DNA of 8,198 nucleotides, from assembly GCA_900540885.1 (NCBI GenBank), contig UQHJ01000092.1, positions 1-8,198 of the forward strand, given 5' to 3'. The DNA comes from an uncultured Prevotella sp. GTDB taxonomy: Bacteria > Bacteroidota > Bacteroidia > Bacteroidales > Bacteroidaceae. The notes under the pieces were generated by a model. The model was not told the DNA's origin. It saw nothing but the letters and a program-made list of their open reading frames with translations, and ran no database searches. Positions 1-5,593 of the stretch are shown piece after piece. A program made the translations under genes and the position numbers. Positions within the stretch are counted from its first letter, which is position 1. Every line of letters begins with the position of its first letter.

Positions 1-137
1 TGTTCTGAATCTATGTTTTCATCAGATGCTGCATTGTTTACATTTAATATCTTAACTCCATGAATTGCCTTTAACACTGCTTTCAAATGTGTTAGGATAG
101 AAGGGTCATCTATTTCTAATGTCAATGTTGTCATCAT
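1..137 (-). CDS. small antitoxin-like protein, 3' end outside window (partial)
   Basis: An open frame of 45 complete codons runs leftward off the window edge. It begins MMTTLTLEIDDPSILTHLKA and continues VLKAIHGVKILNVNN. Two ATGs are adjacent (135-137 and 132-134) and either may be used. An A-rich stretch (AAAATAAAATGC in gene sense) precedes the start, as is usual in Bacteroidetes, and there is no Shine-Dalgarno sequence. The pattern of a short beta strand (TTLTLEI), an amphipathic helix (PSILTHLKAVLKAI) and a second strand (GVKILNV) resembles the small antitoxins that sit ahead of RelE/YafQ-type toxins in Bacteroidales. This is a family impression, not a motif match. No toxin gene can be seen because the window ends. 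Expected full length is roughly 70-90 residues. Alternatively it is an unrelated small hypothetical protein. Confidence 0.55.
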   Translation of the reverse strand, partial: MMTTLTLEIDDPSILTHLKAVLKAIHGVKILNVNNAASDENIDSE

Positions 138-525
138 ATAAGCATTTTATTTTATGTAAAGATAGAGTATATCTTCCATCTTAATAAGATTTTTGACACT
201 GATTTTCAAATATTACCCATACTGTTTTCATTTGCGATGCTTAGCTGTCAATTTAGGGCATACCCCAAAGAGCTGGCACTTTTCAGTGCCTACCTTTATT
301 GACTTTGTTAAAAATTCGATTGTAAATTAACATTGTGGACTACTCCAGTCCGATACAAGAGGGTAGGAGTGAAGGATAATCTCTGCAACTCTCAAAGATT
401 TTTTGAAAAACTTACAAAGGTTGTTCCAAACTGAACTGCCATGAAGCTTCACCGTGCTAATGATACTATAAAAATAAAGGCAAATCTTGAACTTCATAAA
501 AGTTTAGACGACTTCAGTGTCAACA
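138..525. other. 388-bp intergenic gap between the UpxY-like gene and the small antitoxin-like gene
   Basis: I find no coding sequence here. A short hairpin lies at 275-290 (GGCACT-TTTC-AGTGCC) without a T-run in either direction, so it is at best a weak terminator or processing site. A possible but poor -7 box for the antitoxin-like gene reads TATCTTTA in gene sense, about 15-20 bases before its start, with no convincing TTTG partner. The 12-mer AATTTAGGGCAT at 250-261 recurs at 2303-2314. The gap is long, so the two minus-strand genes probably do not form a tight operon. Confidence 0.5.
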
Positions 526-1230
526 CTATTCGGCAATTTGGAAGTCCTCGTTATGTACATCGCAGATGGCGATGGCATTGCCGCCAAAGTCCATCACAAG
601 CTGGCGGTCACGCAGTATGCGTACCACATAGCCTTCTTGTCCAGCTAAGATACCTGTTAGCACACGCAGTTTCACGTGGTCTCTTGCAAATTTTACGAAA
701 GGATCGCGTAGAAATGTTACTCGTTCTGGTTCGTCTCTCATTATTTTCATGAAAGGACGCATCTTGCTGTCTGCAATAACGGCTGGTTTGCCTGTGCAGC
801 AATCGTTTACCAAAAAGTATTGTGGAAAATTATGTATCAAAAAAGACTTTAATTGTTCTGTTCTGCCTTGCAAAAATACGAGACCGCTCACCGAGGGCTT
901 TTCTTCTTTCATAACACCCTTTCCATTCGGCTTTTTCTTATATCGAATGGTGCGGTGGATGAAGCACTTGGGCTTGAAATCGCCTTCAAGTTTTCGTGTT
1001 TCCAGTTTCTCCTCAAACTTCTCGGCAGACATGTGCTGTATGAAGATGTATCCCCAAGGAAGTTCCTGTTCTGTGTGGCCGTTTTCTTCTTCGTTTTTGG
1101 GTATTCCTCCCACTTTCGAAACCGATTCATCATCAGCTCCGATTATGTGGATGCCCTTTGGTAAACGCTTGTCGTGATATAGATCGTTTACGTCGGCTGT
1201 AGAGGAAGAAAGCGAGCTAACCTGCGTCAT
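526..1230 (-). CDS. UpxY-like NusG-family transcription antiterminator with an N-terminal extension
   Basis: The 234-residue product belongs to the specialised NusG paralogues that in Bacteroides (UpxY) bind RNA polymerase and prevent early termination of polysaccharide operons. The NGN domain is about residues 58-168, from PWGYIFIQHMSAEKFEEKL to VIADSKMRPFMKIMRDEP, with the family-like VSGLVFLQGRTEQLKSFL in the middle. The KOW region follows at about 185-215: VKLRVLTGILAGQEGYVVRI, then DRQLVMDFGG. Typical UpxY proteins are about 170-190 residues. This one carries about 57 extra N-terminal residues that are Ser-, Asp- and Glu-rich, without hydrophobic segments, probably disordered. The stop is TAG at 526-528. 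The first ATG of the frame (1228-1230) is taken as start; a later start would shorten only the extension. No capsule or glycosyltransferase gene is adjacent, so its target operon is not visible. Membership of the NusG/UpxY family is fairly sure; the regulatory target is unknown. Confidence 0.85.
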   Translation of the reverse strand: MTQVSSLSSSTADVNDLYHDKRLPKGIHIIGADDESVSKVGGIPKNEEENGHTEQELPWGYIFIQHMSAEKFEEKLETRKLEGDFKPKCFIHRTIRYKKKPNGKGVMKEEKPSVSGLVFLQGRTEQLKSFLIHNFPQYFLVNDCCTGKPAVIADSKMRPFMKIMRDEPERVTFLRDPFVKFARDHVKLRVLTGILAGQEGYVVRILRDRQLVMDFGGNAIAICDVHNEDFQIAE

Positions 1231-1524
1231 TTTCTTTATCTACTTTATGTCACTGTTGGCTGCCATCACTTGTGATGGCCATGCCTGTCTTACAATAACA
1301 TTTTTCATAAGATCACATTTTTGATACCTCCGTTTTCAACAAAGGAGGAAAAATGTTTAAATTGGACTTGAAATCCTTACTCCATTGCTACATCGTAGCC
1401 TCATAAATCAGTCAGTCCATGTAGTATCTTCTATAGTAAGATAGTCATTTCGGTACAAAAATACGGTTTTTCTTTCATTTATTATCGTCCTTACCCTGAT
1501 TTCTTGCGGTTTTTTGCAAAATTA
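1231..1524 (-). promoter_or_regulatory. upstream leader of the UpxY-like gene with candidate -7 boxes and hairpins
   Basis: In gene sense there are two matches to the Bacteroidetes -7 consensus TAnnTTTG: TATTTTTG (plus coordinates 1456-1463) and TAATTTTG (1517-1524). Neither has a TTTG at 19-21 bases, so both are tentative. Using the nearer one, the leader would be about 220 nt. It would contain two hairpins: a perfect GCCATCAC-AA-GTGATGGC at 1262-1279, about 30 bases before the start codon, and CCTCC/GGAGG with paired AAA/TTT at 1327-1348. Structured leaders are typical of UpxY-controlled transcripts, but function here is inference. Confidence 0.35.
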
Positions 1525-1535
1525 TGCCGAGAATT

Positions 1536-1557
1536 TTAACAAATATTTCTTTGTTAA
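1536..1557. promoter_or_regulatory. operator-like inverted repeat
   Basis: TTAACAAA (1536-1543) and TTTGTTAA (1550-1557) form a perfect 8-bp inverted repeat with a 6-base spacer. The size and spacing suit a dimeric regulator. It lies just upstream of the candidate -7 box at 1517-1524 for the UpxY-like gene. No regulator is identifiable. Confidence 0.35.
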
Positions 1558-1594
1558 TCGAATAGCACTTGATTTTTAGCCTAAATATGTCAAT

Positions 1595-1627
1595 GTATAA
1601 TCTTACTGTAGAAGATTATACTTTTTT
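1595..1627 (+). terminator. intrinsic-terminator-like hairpin, plus strand
   Basis: GTATAATCTT (1595-1604) pairs perfectly with AAGATTATAC (1612-1621) around a 7-base loop and is followed at once by six T's (1622-1627). The stem is AT-rich, so termination could be weak. No plus-strand gene lies upstream, which makes its purpose unclear. Confidence 0.5.
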
Positions 1628-1660
1628 ATCGTAATTTGTAGAACAGACAGGAATGAACAT

Positions 1661-1688
1661 TAAGGCGCGCTTCGCGCTTAGGTTTTTT
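1661..1688 (+). terminator. second terminator-like hairpin, plus strand
   Basis: At 1661-1680, TAAG-G-CGCG pairs with CGCG-CTTA across a short CTT loop, with one bulged G. It is followed by GG and six T's (1683-1688). It lies 33 bases after the previous terminator-like hairpin in the same orientation, again with no plus-strand gene before it. Confidence 0.4.
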
Positions 1689-1690
1689 AA

Positions 1691-1743
1691 CATTAATGTT
1701 TCATTAATCGACCATTAATCTTTTTCATTAATCTTTTCATTAA
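1691..1743. repeat. phased CATTAA(T) array
   Basis: CATTAAT occurs at 1691-1697, 1702-1708, 1713-1719 and 1726-1732, and CATTAA at 1738-1743. Start-to-start spacings are 11, 11, 13 and 12 bases, about one helical turn, so bound proteins would lie on nearly one face of the DNA. It directly abuts the dispersed repeat starting at 1744. It could be a regulator-binding array or simple AT-rich sequence drift. Confidence 0.5.
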
Positions 1744-1829
1744 CTCAGGTTTCGGATTTAGCAAGGGTGGGCTGAATCATCGTGCAAGGCGAATGCAATC
1801 AAGCTTGCTTGAATTGCTGAGCCGCAGCC
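1744..1829 (+). repeat. dispersed repeat module, copy 1 (partial element)
   Basis: These 86 bases match the reverse complement of 4949-5034 with about five mismatches counted by eye. They begin CTCAGGTTTCGGATTTAGC, the terminal repeat of the larger element at 4622-5034, and end GAGCCGCAGCC. The remaining internal parts of that element are absent, so this is a fragment or a smaller member of the same modular family. Confidence 0.8.
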
Positions 1830-1854
1830 TATCTACTAAAAATATCTACAACAT

Positions 1855-1900
1855 GCTGCTGCCGCGGGTTACAAACCCGCCCCCCAATTAGGCAGGCAGC
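1855..1900. repeat. GC-rich hairpin repeat
   Basis: A two-tier hairpin. The outer arms GCTGC+TGCC (1855-1863) and GGCA-G-GCAGC (1891-1900) pair with one bulge. Inside, GCGGGTT-ACA-AACCCGC (1864-1880) is a perfect stem. The right part (1875-1895: GCCTAATT, a G-run and CGGGT on the minus strand) recurs at 8111-8132 on the plus strand, so it is a second dispersed repeat type in this genome. Confidence 0.6.
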
Positions 1901-1999
1901 TTTTCAAGCATAATCTGTATACGTATTCAAAACATTTGTTTTATCTTTCATGTTTCATTTTTTTGTTATAAAAATACTGATTATCAATCGTTTCGGAAA

Positions 2000-2026
2000 A
2001 TGAAACATAGGTCGCTGATGTTTCAT
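2000..2026. promoter_or_regulatory. left ATGAAACAT dyad
   Basis: ATGAAACAT (2000-2008), nine bases, then ATGTTTCAT (2018-2026): a perfect 9-bp inverted pair. Its twin with the same 9-base spacing is at 2181-2207. The two spacers differ in sequence while the arms are identical, which suggests protein-binding arms rather than a simple duplication. Confidence 0.6.
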
Positions 2027-2050
2027 TTTAAGTTTCATGTTTCAGAACTC

Positions 2051-2157
2051 AAAACACTGAGGGAGCGCTTTCTCTCTCCCACAGTGTTTTTGAATCGCTC
2101 CCTCAGTGTTTTGTGATCGCTCCCACAGTGTTTTTGTTTTTCTCCCACAGTGTTTTT
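2051..2157. repeat. 22-bp iteron-like tandem repeat with one inverted copy
   Basis: CTCCCACAGTGTTTTT starts at 2076, 2120 and 2142, and the variant CTCCCTCAGTGTTTT starts at 2098. The starts are exactly 22 bases apart, two helical turns, with 6-base variable gaps (T/G-rich or GNATCG-like). An inverted copy lies at 2051-2067 and is a perfect 17-bp reverse complement of 2096-2112. The period is not a multiple of three, which argues against a coding origin. Confidence 0.8.
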
Positions 2158-2180
2158 AGAATGAAACATTGAAACTAAAA

Positions 2181-2207
2181 ATGAAACATAAATATACGAT
2201 GTTTCAT
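2181..2207. promoter_or_regulatory. right ATGAAACAT dyad
   Basis: ATGAAACAT (2181-2189), nine bases, then ATGTTTCAT (2199-2207). Same arms and spacing as the dyad at 2000-2026, placed symmetrically about the palindrome centre. A further single site lies 20 bases to the left (2161-2169). Confidence 0.6.
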
Positions 2208-2363
2208 TGTTTGAATGTATTGATTATCAATAAGTTGGAACCTAAAAATGAAACATGAAGGCAAAAAACGTCATCGGTAAAATATACGTAAGTCCAAATG
2301 CTAATTTAGGGCATTCTGAAACTTTTTGTAGAGGCTTTTGTAGAGCCTCAATTGCAGTTCGTT

Positions 2364-2591
2364 AAAAGCTTTAACCCTTGATGTTGTTATTCTTGCTTGA
2401 TAGCTGATTTAGCGGTCTTAAAGTGGAACATCGTATGTATATTTTGTTCAATACCTGCGCCATATCTTAAAGCTTTTGCCCTTTCAGGGCGCGACTGCTC
2501 CAACACGTGATACCCAGGGTGTCGCTTCGCTTGCCCTGGGCTGTGTGCTACATTGGGCTTTCAGCCCGCCCTTGCTAAATCCGAACTTGAG
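2364..2591 (+). repeat. dispersed repeat element, copy 2 (short form) flanked by 9-bp direct repeats
   Basis: The core from about 2374 to 2466 matches 4750-4841 with about four differences counted by eye. It is followed by the same hairpins as the long copy: GCCCT-TTC-AGGGC, then CCCAGGG...CCCTGGG. The right end (CTAAATCCGAACTTGAG) equals the inverted left end of the long copy. Compared with the copy at 4622-5034, the left arm and the 86-bp right-arm module are missing. AGTTCGTTA occurs immediately left (2356-2364) and at the right edge (2590-2598), consistent with a target duplication. It is non-coding. Confidence 0.75.
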
Positions 2592-2604
2592 TTCGTTATA
2601 GATC

Positions 2605-2660
2605 AAAAAAAAGATCAGTTTAACATAAAGCAATTCAGTATGCGTTATGTTAAACTGATC
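2605..2660 (-). terminator. intrinsic terminator of speA
   Basis: Fourteen bases after the speA stop codon, a perfect 16-bp stem forms between 2645-2660 and 2613-2628 (GATCAGTTTAACATAA and its complement) around a 16-base loop. Read in gene sense it runs straight into eight T's (plus-strand A's 2605-2612). This marks the end of the topA-aroK-speA transcript and rules out read-through into 1231-2600. Confidence 0.9.
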
Positions 2661-2674
2661 AGATAGGTAATGAC

Positions 2675-4567
2675 TTATTCTAAATAAGTGTAACCATAAA
2701 GGCCTGAGCGATAGTTAGAGATAAACTCTTTGCCTTCTTCGGTGGTAATCTTTTCTTCTTTTACGGCTTTGCTTACCCACGCTTCAAGGCGACGCACAAG
2801 GCGCTTGGGGTCATACTGCACGTATTCAAGTACATCGGCTACAGTTTCTCCGTCAATGGTCTTGTCGATGCTATAGCCCGTCTCATCTACTGTAACGTGG
2901 ACGGCATTGGTGTCGCCAAAGAGGTTGTGCATATTGCCCAAGATTTCTTGATAAGCACCTACTAAGAATACACCTATATAATAGTGTTCACCTTCACGAA
3001 AAGCGTGCAGTGGCAAATAGGAGGTCTGTTGGTTGTAGTTGACGTAAGCACTGATCTTACCGTCCGAGTCGCAAGTGATGTCTTGCAAGGTGGCCGAAAC
3101 GGTGGGCTTTTCGTTCAATCGCTCAATGGGCATAATGGGGAACAATTGGTCGATGCCCCAAGAGTCGGGCAATGATTGGAAGAGCGAGAAATTGCAGAAG
3201 TACTTATCAGCCATCATCTTGTCCAACGTGCGCAATTCGTCAGGCACGTGCTTCTGATGATGAGCTAACTCACTTATCTCGCGTGTGATGCTCCAATAAA
3301 GGCTTTCGATCTGTGCACGCGTCTTTAAGTCGATAATGCCGTGGCGGAATAGGTCGAGCGCTTCGTCGCGAATGTCCTGTGCGTCGTGCCAATCTTCAAG
3401 CATAGAGCGAGGCGAAAGTTTATCCCATATTTCAGTCAAGTCATGCACTAACTGGTGGTCTTGCTCCGTTGGGTGAAAGTCCTCGTTCATGTGGGGCATG
3501 CTCACACACTCCATCACATCGACAATGAGCACAGAGTGGTGTGCCGTAAGCGAACGGCCGCCTTCGGTGATGAGGTTGGGGTGGGGAATATTATTCTTGT
3601 TCGCTGCATCGACAAAGGTGTAAACGCAGTCGTTGACATACTCTTGTATAGAATAATTGACCGAACTTTCAGAGTTGCTTGAGCGCGTTCCGTCATAGTC
3701 AACGCCAAGGCCGCCACCACAATCAACGAACTCAATATTAAAGCCCATAGCATGTAATTGCACGTAGAATTGTGCAGCCTCACGCAAGGCTGTTGATATA
3801 CGGCGGATTTTGGTGATTTGCGAACCGATGTGAAAGTGGATAAGCTTCAAGCAATCGTGCATGCCCATCTCATCGAGCTTGTGTAAGGCTTCGAGCAGCT
3901 CTGAAGAGTTTAAACCAAACTTTGAGGCATCACCGCCACTCTCTTGCCACTTACCCGTGCCACTGGCTGCCAACTTAATGCGAATGCCGAGGTTGGGACG
4001 GACGCCTAACTTCTCAGCCGTTCGAGCTATGGTGATGAGTTCGGGCATTTTCTCTACTACTAAGAAAACGCGTTTACCCATCTTTTGTGCCAAGAGAGCC
4101 AACTCAATAAAGTTTTGGTCCTTATGGCCATTACAGATAATCAAACTGTCAGAGTCCATGTTGGTGGCCAACACGGCGTGCAACTCTGGCTTTGAGCCAG
4201 CTTCCAATCCGAGGTTAAACTTCTTACCGTGGCTGATAATCTCTTCAACCACTGGACGCATTTGGTTCACCTTAATAGGATAGATAATAAAGTGTTCCGC
4301 TTTAAAGTTGTACTCTTTTGCAGCTTGGTTAAAGCAGTCAGACGTCTTTTCGATACGATTGTCAAGTATGTCGGGAAAGCGCAGCAATACGGGTGCCGTG
4401 ATGTCGCGTGAGTTGAGGTCGTCAATCACCTCTTTAAGGTCTACTTGTACGCCGTCTTTGCGTGGCGATACGTAAGCATGTCCCTTTTCGTTGATGCCGA
4501 AGTAGTTAACCCCCCAGCCTTTTATATTGTAAAGTTCTTCAGAGTCTTCAATTCTCCATTTTCGCAT
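2675..4567 (-). CDS. speA: biosynthetic arginine decarboxylase
   Basis: The 630-residue protein converts arginine to agmatine and CO2, the first step of the agmatine route to polyamines, in the cytoplasm. It is a fold-III PLP enzyme. The N-terminal PLP barrel carries the Schiff-base lysine K99 in YPIKVNQ, HFHIGSQ at 244-250, the glycine-rich phosphate-binding DCGGGLGVDYDG at 282-293, and EGGRSLTAHHS from 335. The C-terminal part has CDSDGK (C499, D500, D502), the motif contributed across the dimer to the active site, and GAYQEILGNMHNLFGD at 537-552. Length matches the usual 630-660 residues of SpeA, and all expected motifs are intact. The start ATG (4565-4567, MRKWRIEDSEELYNI) fits the family N-terminus. 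The gene lies 489 bases after aroK, with a repeat element between them, and ends at a strong terminator. No clear promoter was found in the 50 bases upstream. Confidence 0.96.
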   Translation of the reverse strand: MRKWRIEDSEELYNIKGWGVNYFGINEKGHAYVSPRKDGVQVDLKEVIDDLNSRDITAPVLLRFPDILDNRIEKTSDCFNQAAKEYNFKAEHFIIYPIKVNQMRPVVEEIISHGKKFNLGLEAGSKPELHAVLATNMDSDSLIICNGHKDQNFIELALLAQKMGKRVFLVVEKMPELITIARTAEKLGVRPNLGIRIKLAASGTGKWQESGGDASKFGLNSSELLEALHKLDEMGMHDCLKLIHFHIGSQITKIRRISTALREAAQFYVQLHAMGFNIEFVDCGGGLGVDYDGTRSSNSESSVNYSIQEYVNDCVYTFVDAANKNNIPHPNLITEGGRSLTAHHSVLIVDVMECVSMPHMNEDFHPTEQDHQLVHDLTEIWDKLSPRSMLEDWHDAQDIRDEALDLFRHGIIDLKTRAQIESLYWSITREISELAHHQKHVPDELRTLDKMMADKYFCNFSLFQSLPDSWGIDQLFPIMPIERLNEKPTVSATLQDITCDSDGKISAYVNYNQQTSYLPLHAFREGEHYYIGVFLVGAYQEILGNMHNLFGDTNAVHVTVDETGYSIDKTIDGETVADVLEYVQYDPKRLVRRLEAWVSKAVKEEKITTEEGKEFISNYRSGLYGYTYLE

Positions 4568-4615
4568 GGCAAAACTTGGTTAAGATTAATGTGCAAATGT
4601 GCAAATGGGTTAATG

Positions 4616-5040
4616 TACTAACTGAAATTTCGGATTTGGCAAGGACGGGCTGAAAGCCCAATGTAGCACATAGCCCAGGGCAAGCGAAGCGACACCCTGG
4701 GGTTCCCGCATAGTAGAGTCTCCGCGCCCTGTAAGGGCAAAAGCTTTAACCCTTTATGTTGTTATTCTTGCTTGATAGCTGATTTAGCGGTCTTAAAGTG
4801 GAACACCGTATGTATATTTTGTTCAATACTTGCGCCATGTCTTAAAGCTTTTGCCCTTACAGGGCGCGACTGCTCCAACACGCGATACCCAGGGTGTCGC
4901 TTCGCTTGCCCTGGGCTATGTGCTATTGCCCTTTCAGGGCGCATCATCGGCTGCGGCTCAGCAATTCAAGCAAGCATGATTGCATTCGCCTTGCACGATG
5001 ATTCAGCCCGTCCTTGCTAAATCCGAAACTTCAGTACTAA
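4616..5040. mobile_element. 413-bp MITE/REP-like element (4622-5034) with 6-bp target duplication
   Basis: The termini are 33-bp inverted repeats (4622-4654 and 5002-5034, starting CTGAA then TTTCGGATTT) with two mismatches. They are flanked by the direct repeat TACTAA (4616-4621 and 5035-5040). Inside are a perfect 37-bp inverted repeat (4665-4701 with 4888-4924), a perfect 27-bp one (4723-4749 with 4842-4868), and small hairpins of the GCCCT-nnn-AGGGC type at 4726-4738, 4853-4865 and 4928-4940, plus GGGCT-GAA-AGCCC at 4647-4659. A 92-bp unpaired core (4750-4841) is shared with the copy at 2364-2591. It encodes no plausible protein, so it must move or spread in trans. It sits between aroK and speA and would be transcribed with them as a large RNA hairpin. 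Confidence 0.8.
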
Positions 5041-5056
5041 TATCTTGATTAAGCAA

Positions 5057-5587
5057 TCATTCATCAATGAGTGAACAAATGTTGTCGACAACGAGTGAAA
5101 TCTTGTCAAAAGAGTCAAGCACGTCAACGTTGACTACGTGTTGGGCCTTTGCATAGAAAGGTTCCCGTTGCGCTAACTGCTCTGTCACAAAGGTGCGTAA
5201 TTCTTCGGGCGACTTGTCTTTGAGCAAAGGACGATTGCCACGACTCATGGCTAAATGTTGCAGAATGGTTTCGAGTGAAGCCTTTAGGTAGAATACGTTG
5301 CCCACCTTGTTCATATAATCCATGTTGTCGAAGAAGCAAGGTGTGCCGCCACCACACGAAACGACCACATTCTCGAAGGCCGCCACTTCGTGCAGCATGC
5401 GACGCTCTAAGTCGCGAAAGTGTTCTTCACCCTTTTCGGCAAAGATAGTCGATACCTTCGTGTGGAAACGCTCCTCGATATACCAGTCGAGGTCGTAGAA
5501 CGTGCGTCCTAACTGCTTGGCTAAATCGCGTCCAATGGTGGTCTTGCCCACACACATATAGCCTACTAAAATAATGCTTTTATTCAT
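5057..5587 (-). CDS. aroK: shikimate kinase
   Basis: The 176-residue product phosphorylates shikimate with ATP to shikimate 3-phosphate, the fifth step of the chorismate pathway, in the cytoplasm. The NMP-kinase fold is complete: Walker A GYMCVGKT at 9-16; shikimate-binding D34 (in YDLD), R58 (in HFRDLE) and the GGG at 79-81; lid residues RGNRPLL at 116-122 with R119; and a later arginine R141 in QREPFY. Length and motif spacing are typical of AroK/AroL. Start ATG (5585-5587, MNKSIILVGYMCVGKTT) lies 6 bases after the topA stop, so the two are almost certainly co-transcribed and possibly translationally coupled. The stop lies just outside the right end of the repeat element at 4622-5034, so the insertion spared the coding sequence. 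Confidence 0.97.
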   Translation of the reverse strand: MNKSIILVGYMCVGKTTIGRDLAKQLGRTFYDLDWYIEERFHTKVSTIFAEKGEEHFRDLERRMLHEVAAFENVVVSCGGGTPCFFDNMDYMNKVGNVFYLKASLETILQHLAMSRGNRPLLKDKSPEELRTFVTEQLAQREPFYAKAQHVVNVDVLDSFDKISLVVDNICSLIDE

Positions 5588-5593
5588 GTCTGC

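Larger units (their letters stand above)
1945..2262. repeat. about 320-bp imperfect palindrome with iteron-like core
   Basis: The two flanks are inverted copies of each other, centred near 2103. Mirrored pairs are ATGTTTCAT 1950-1958 with ATGAAACAT 2248-2256, TGATTATCAAT 1978-1988 with ATTGATTATCA 2219-2229, dyad 2000-2026 with dyad 2181-2207, ATGTTTCAG 2037-2045 with ATGAAACAT 2161-2169, and AAAACACTGAGGGAG 2051-2065 with CTCCCACAGTGTTTT 2142-2156. All five pairs share a midpoint of about 2103-2104. A looser TACGTAT pair at about 1920 and 2284-2290 may extend the arms. There is no sizeable open frame. I do not recognise the element. Plausible roles are a replication, partition or recombination site, or a mobile element without genes. 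Confidence 0.8.

Noticed and set aside
275..290. Hairpin GGCACT-TTTC-AGTGCC as terminator of the UpxY-like gene
   Set aside because: Only six base pairs and no T-run on the minus strand, and it lies about 235 bases past the stop.
441..1177. Plus-strand open frames overlapping the UpxY-like gene
   Set aside because: They are antisense shadows with no recognisable domain; the minus-strand frame has clear NGN and KOW features.
1343..1406. AGGAGG four bases before an ATG with a 17-codon plus-strand frame (MFKLDLKSLLHCYIVAS)
   Set aside because: Bacteroidetes rarely use Shine-Dalgarno sequences, the AGGAGG is half of a hairpin in the UpxY leader, and no plus-strand promoter is visible.
2051..2157. 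CRISPR-like array
   Set aside because: The spacing between repeat blocks is only 6 bases with related sequence, there are no unique spacers of about 30 bases and no cas genes.
4762..5020. Open frames on both strands inside the 4622-5034 element (about 61 and 82 codons)
   Set aside because: They arise from stop-poor GC-rich inverted repeats, overlap on opposite strands, match no family and are broken in the copy at 2364-2591.
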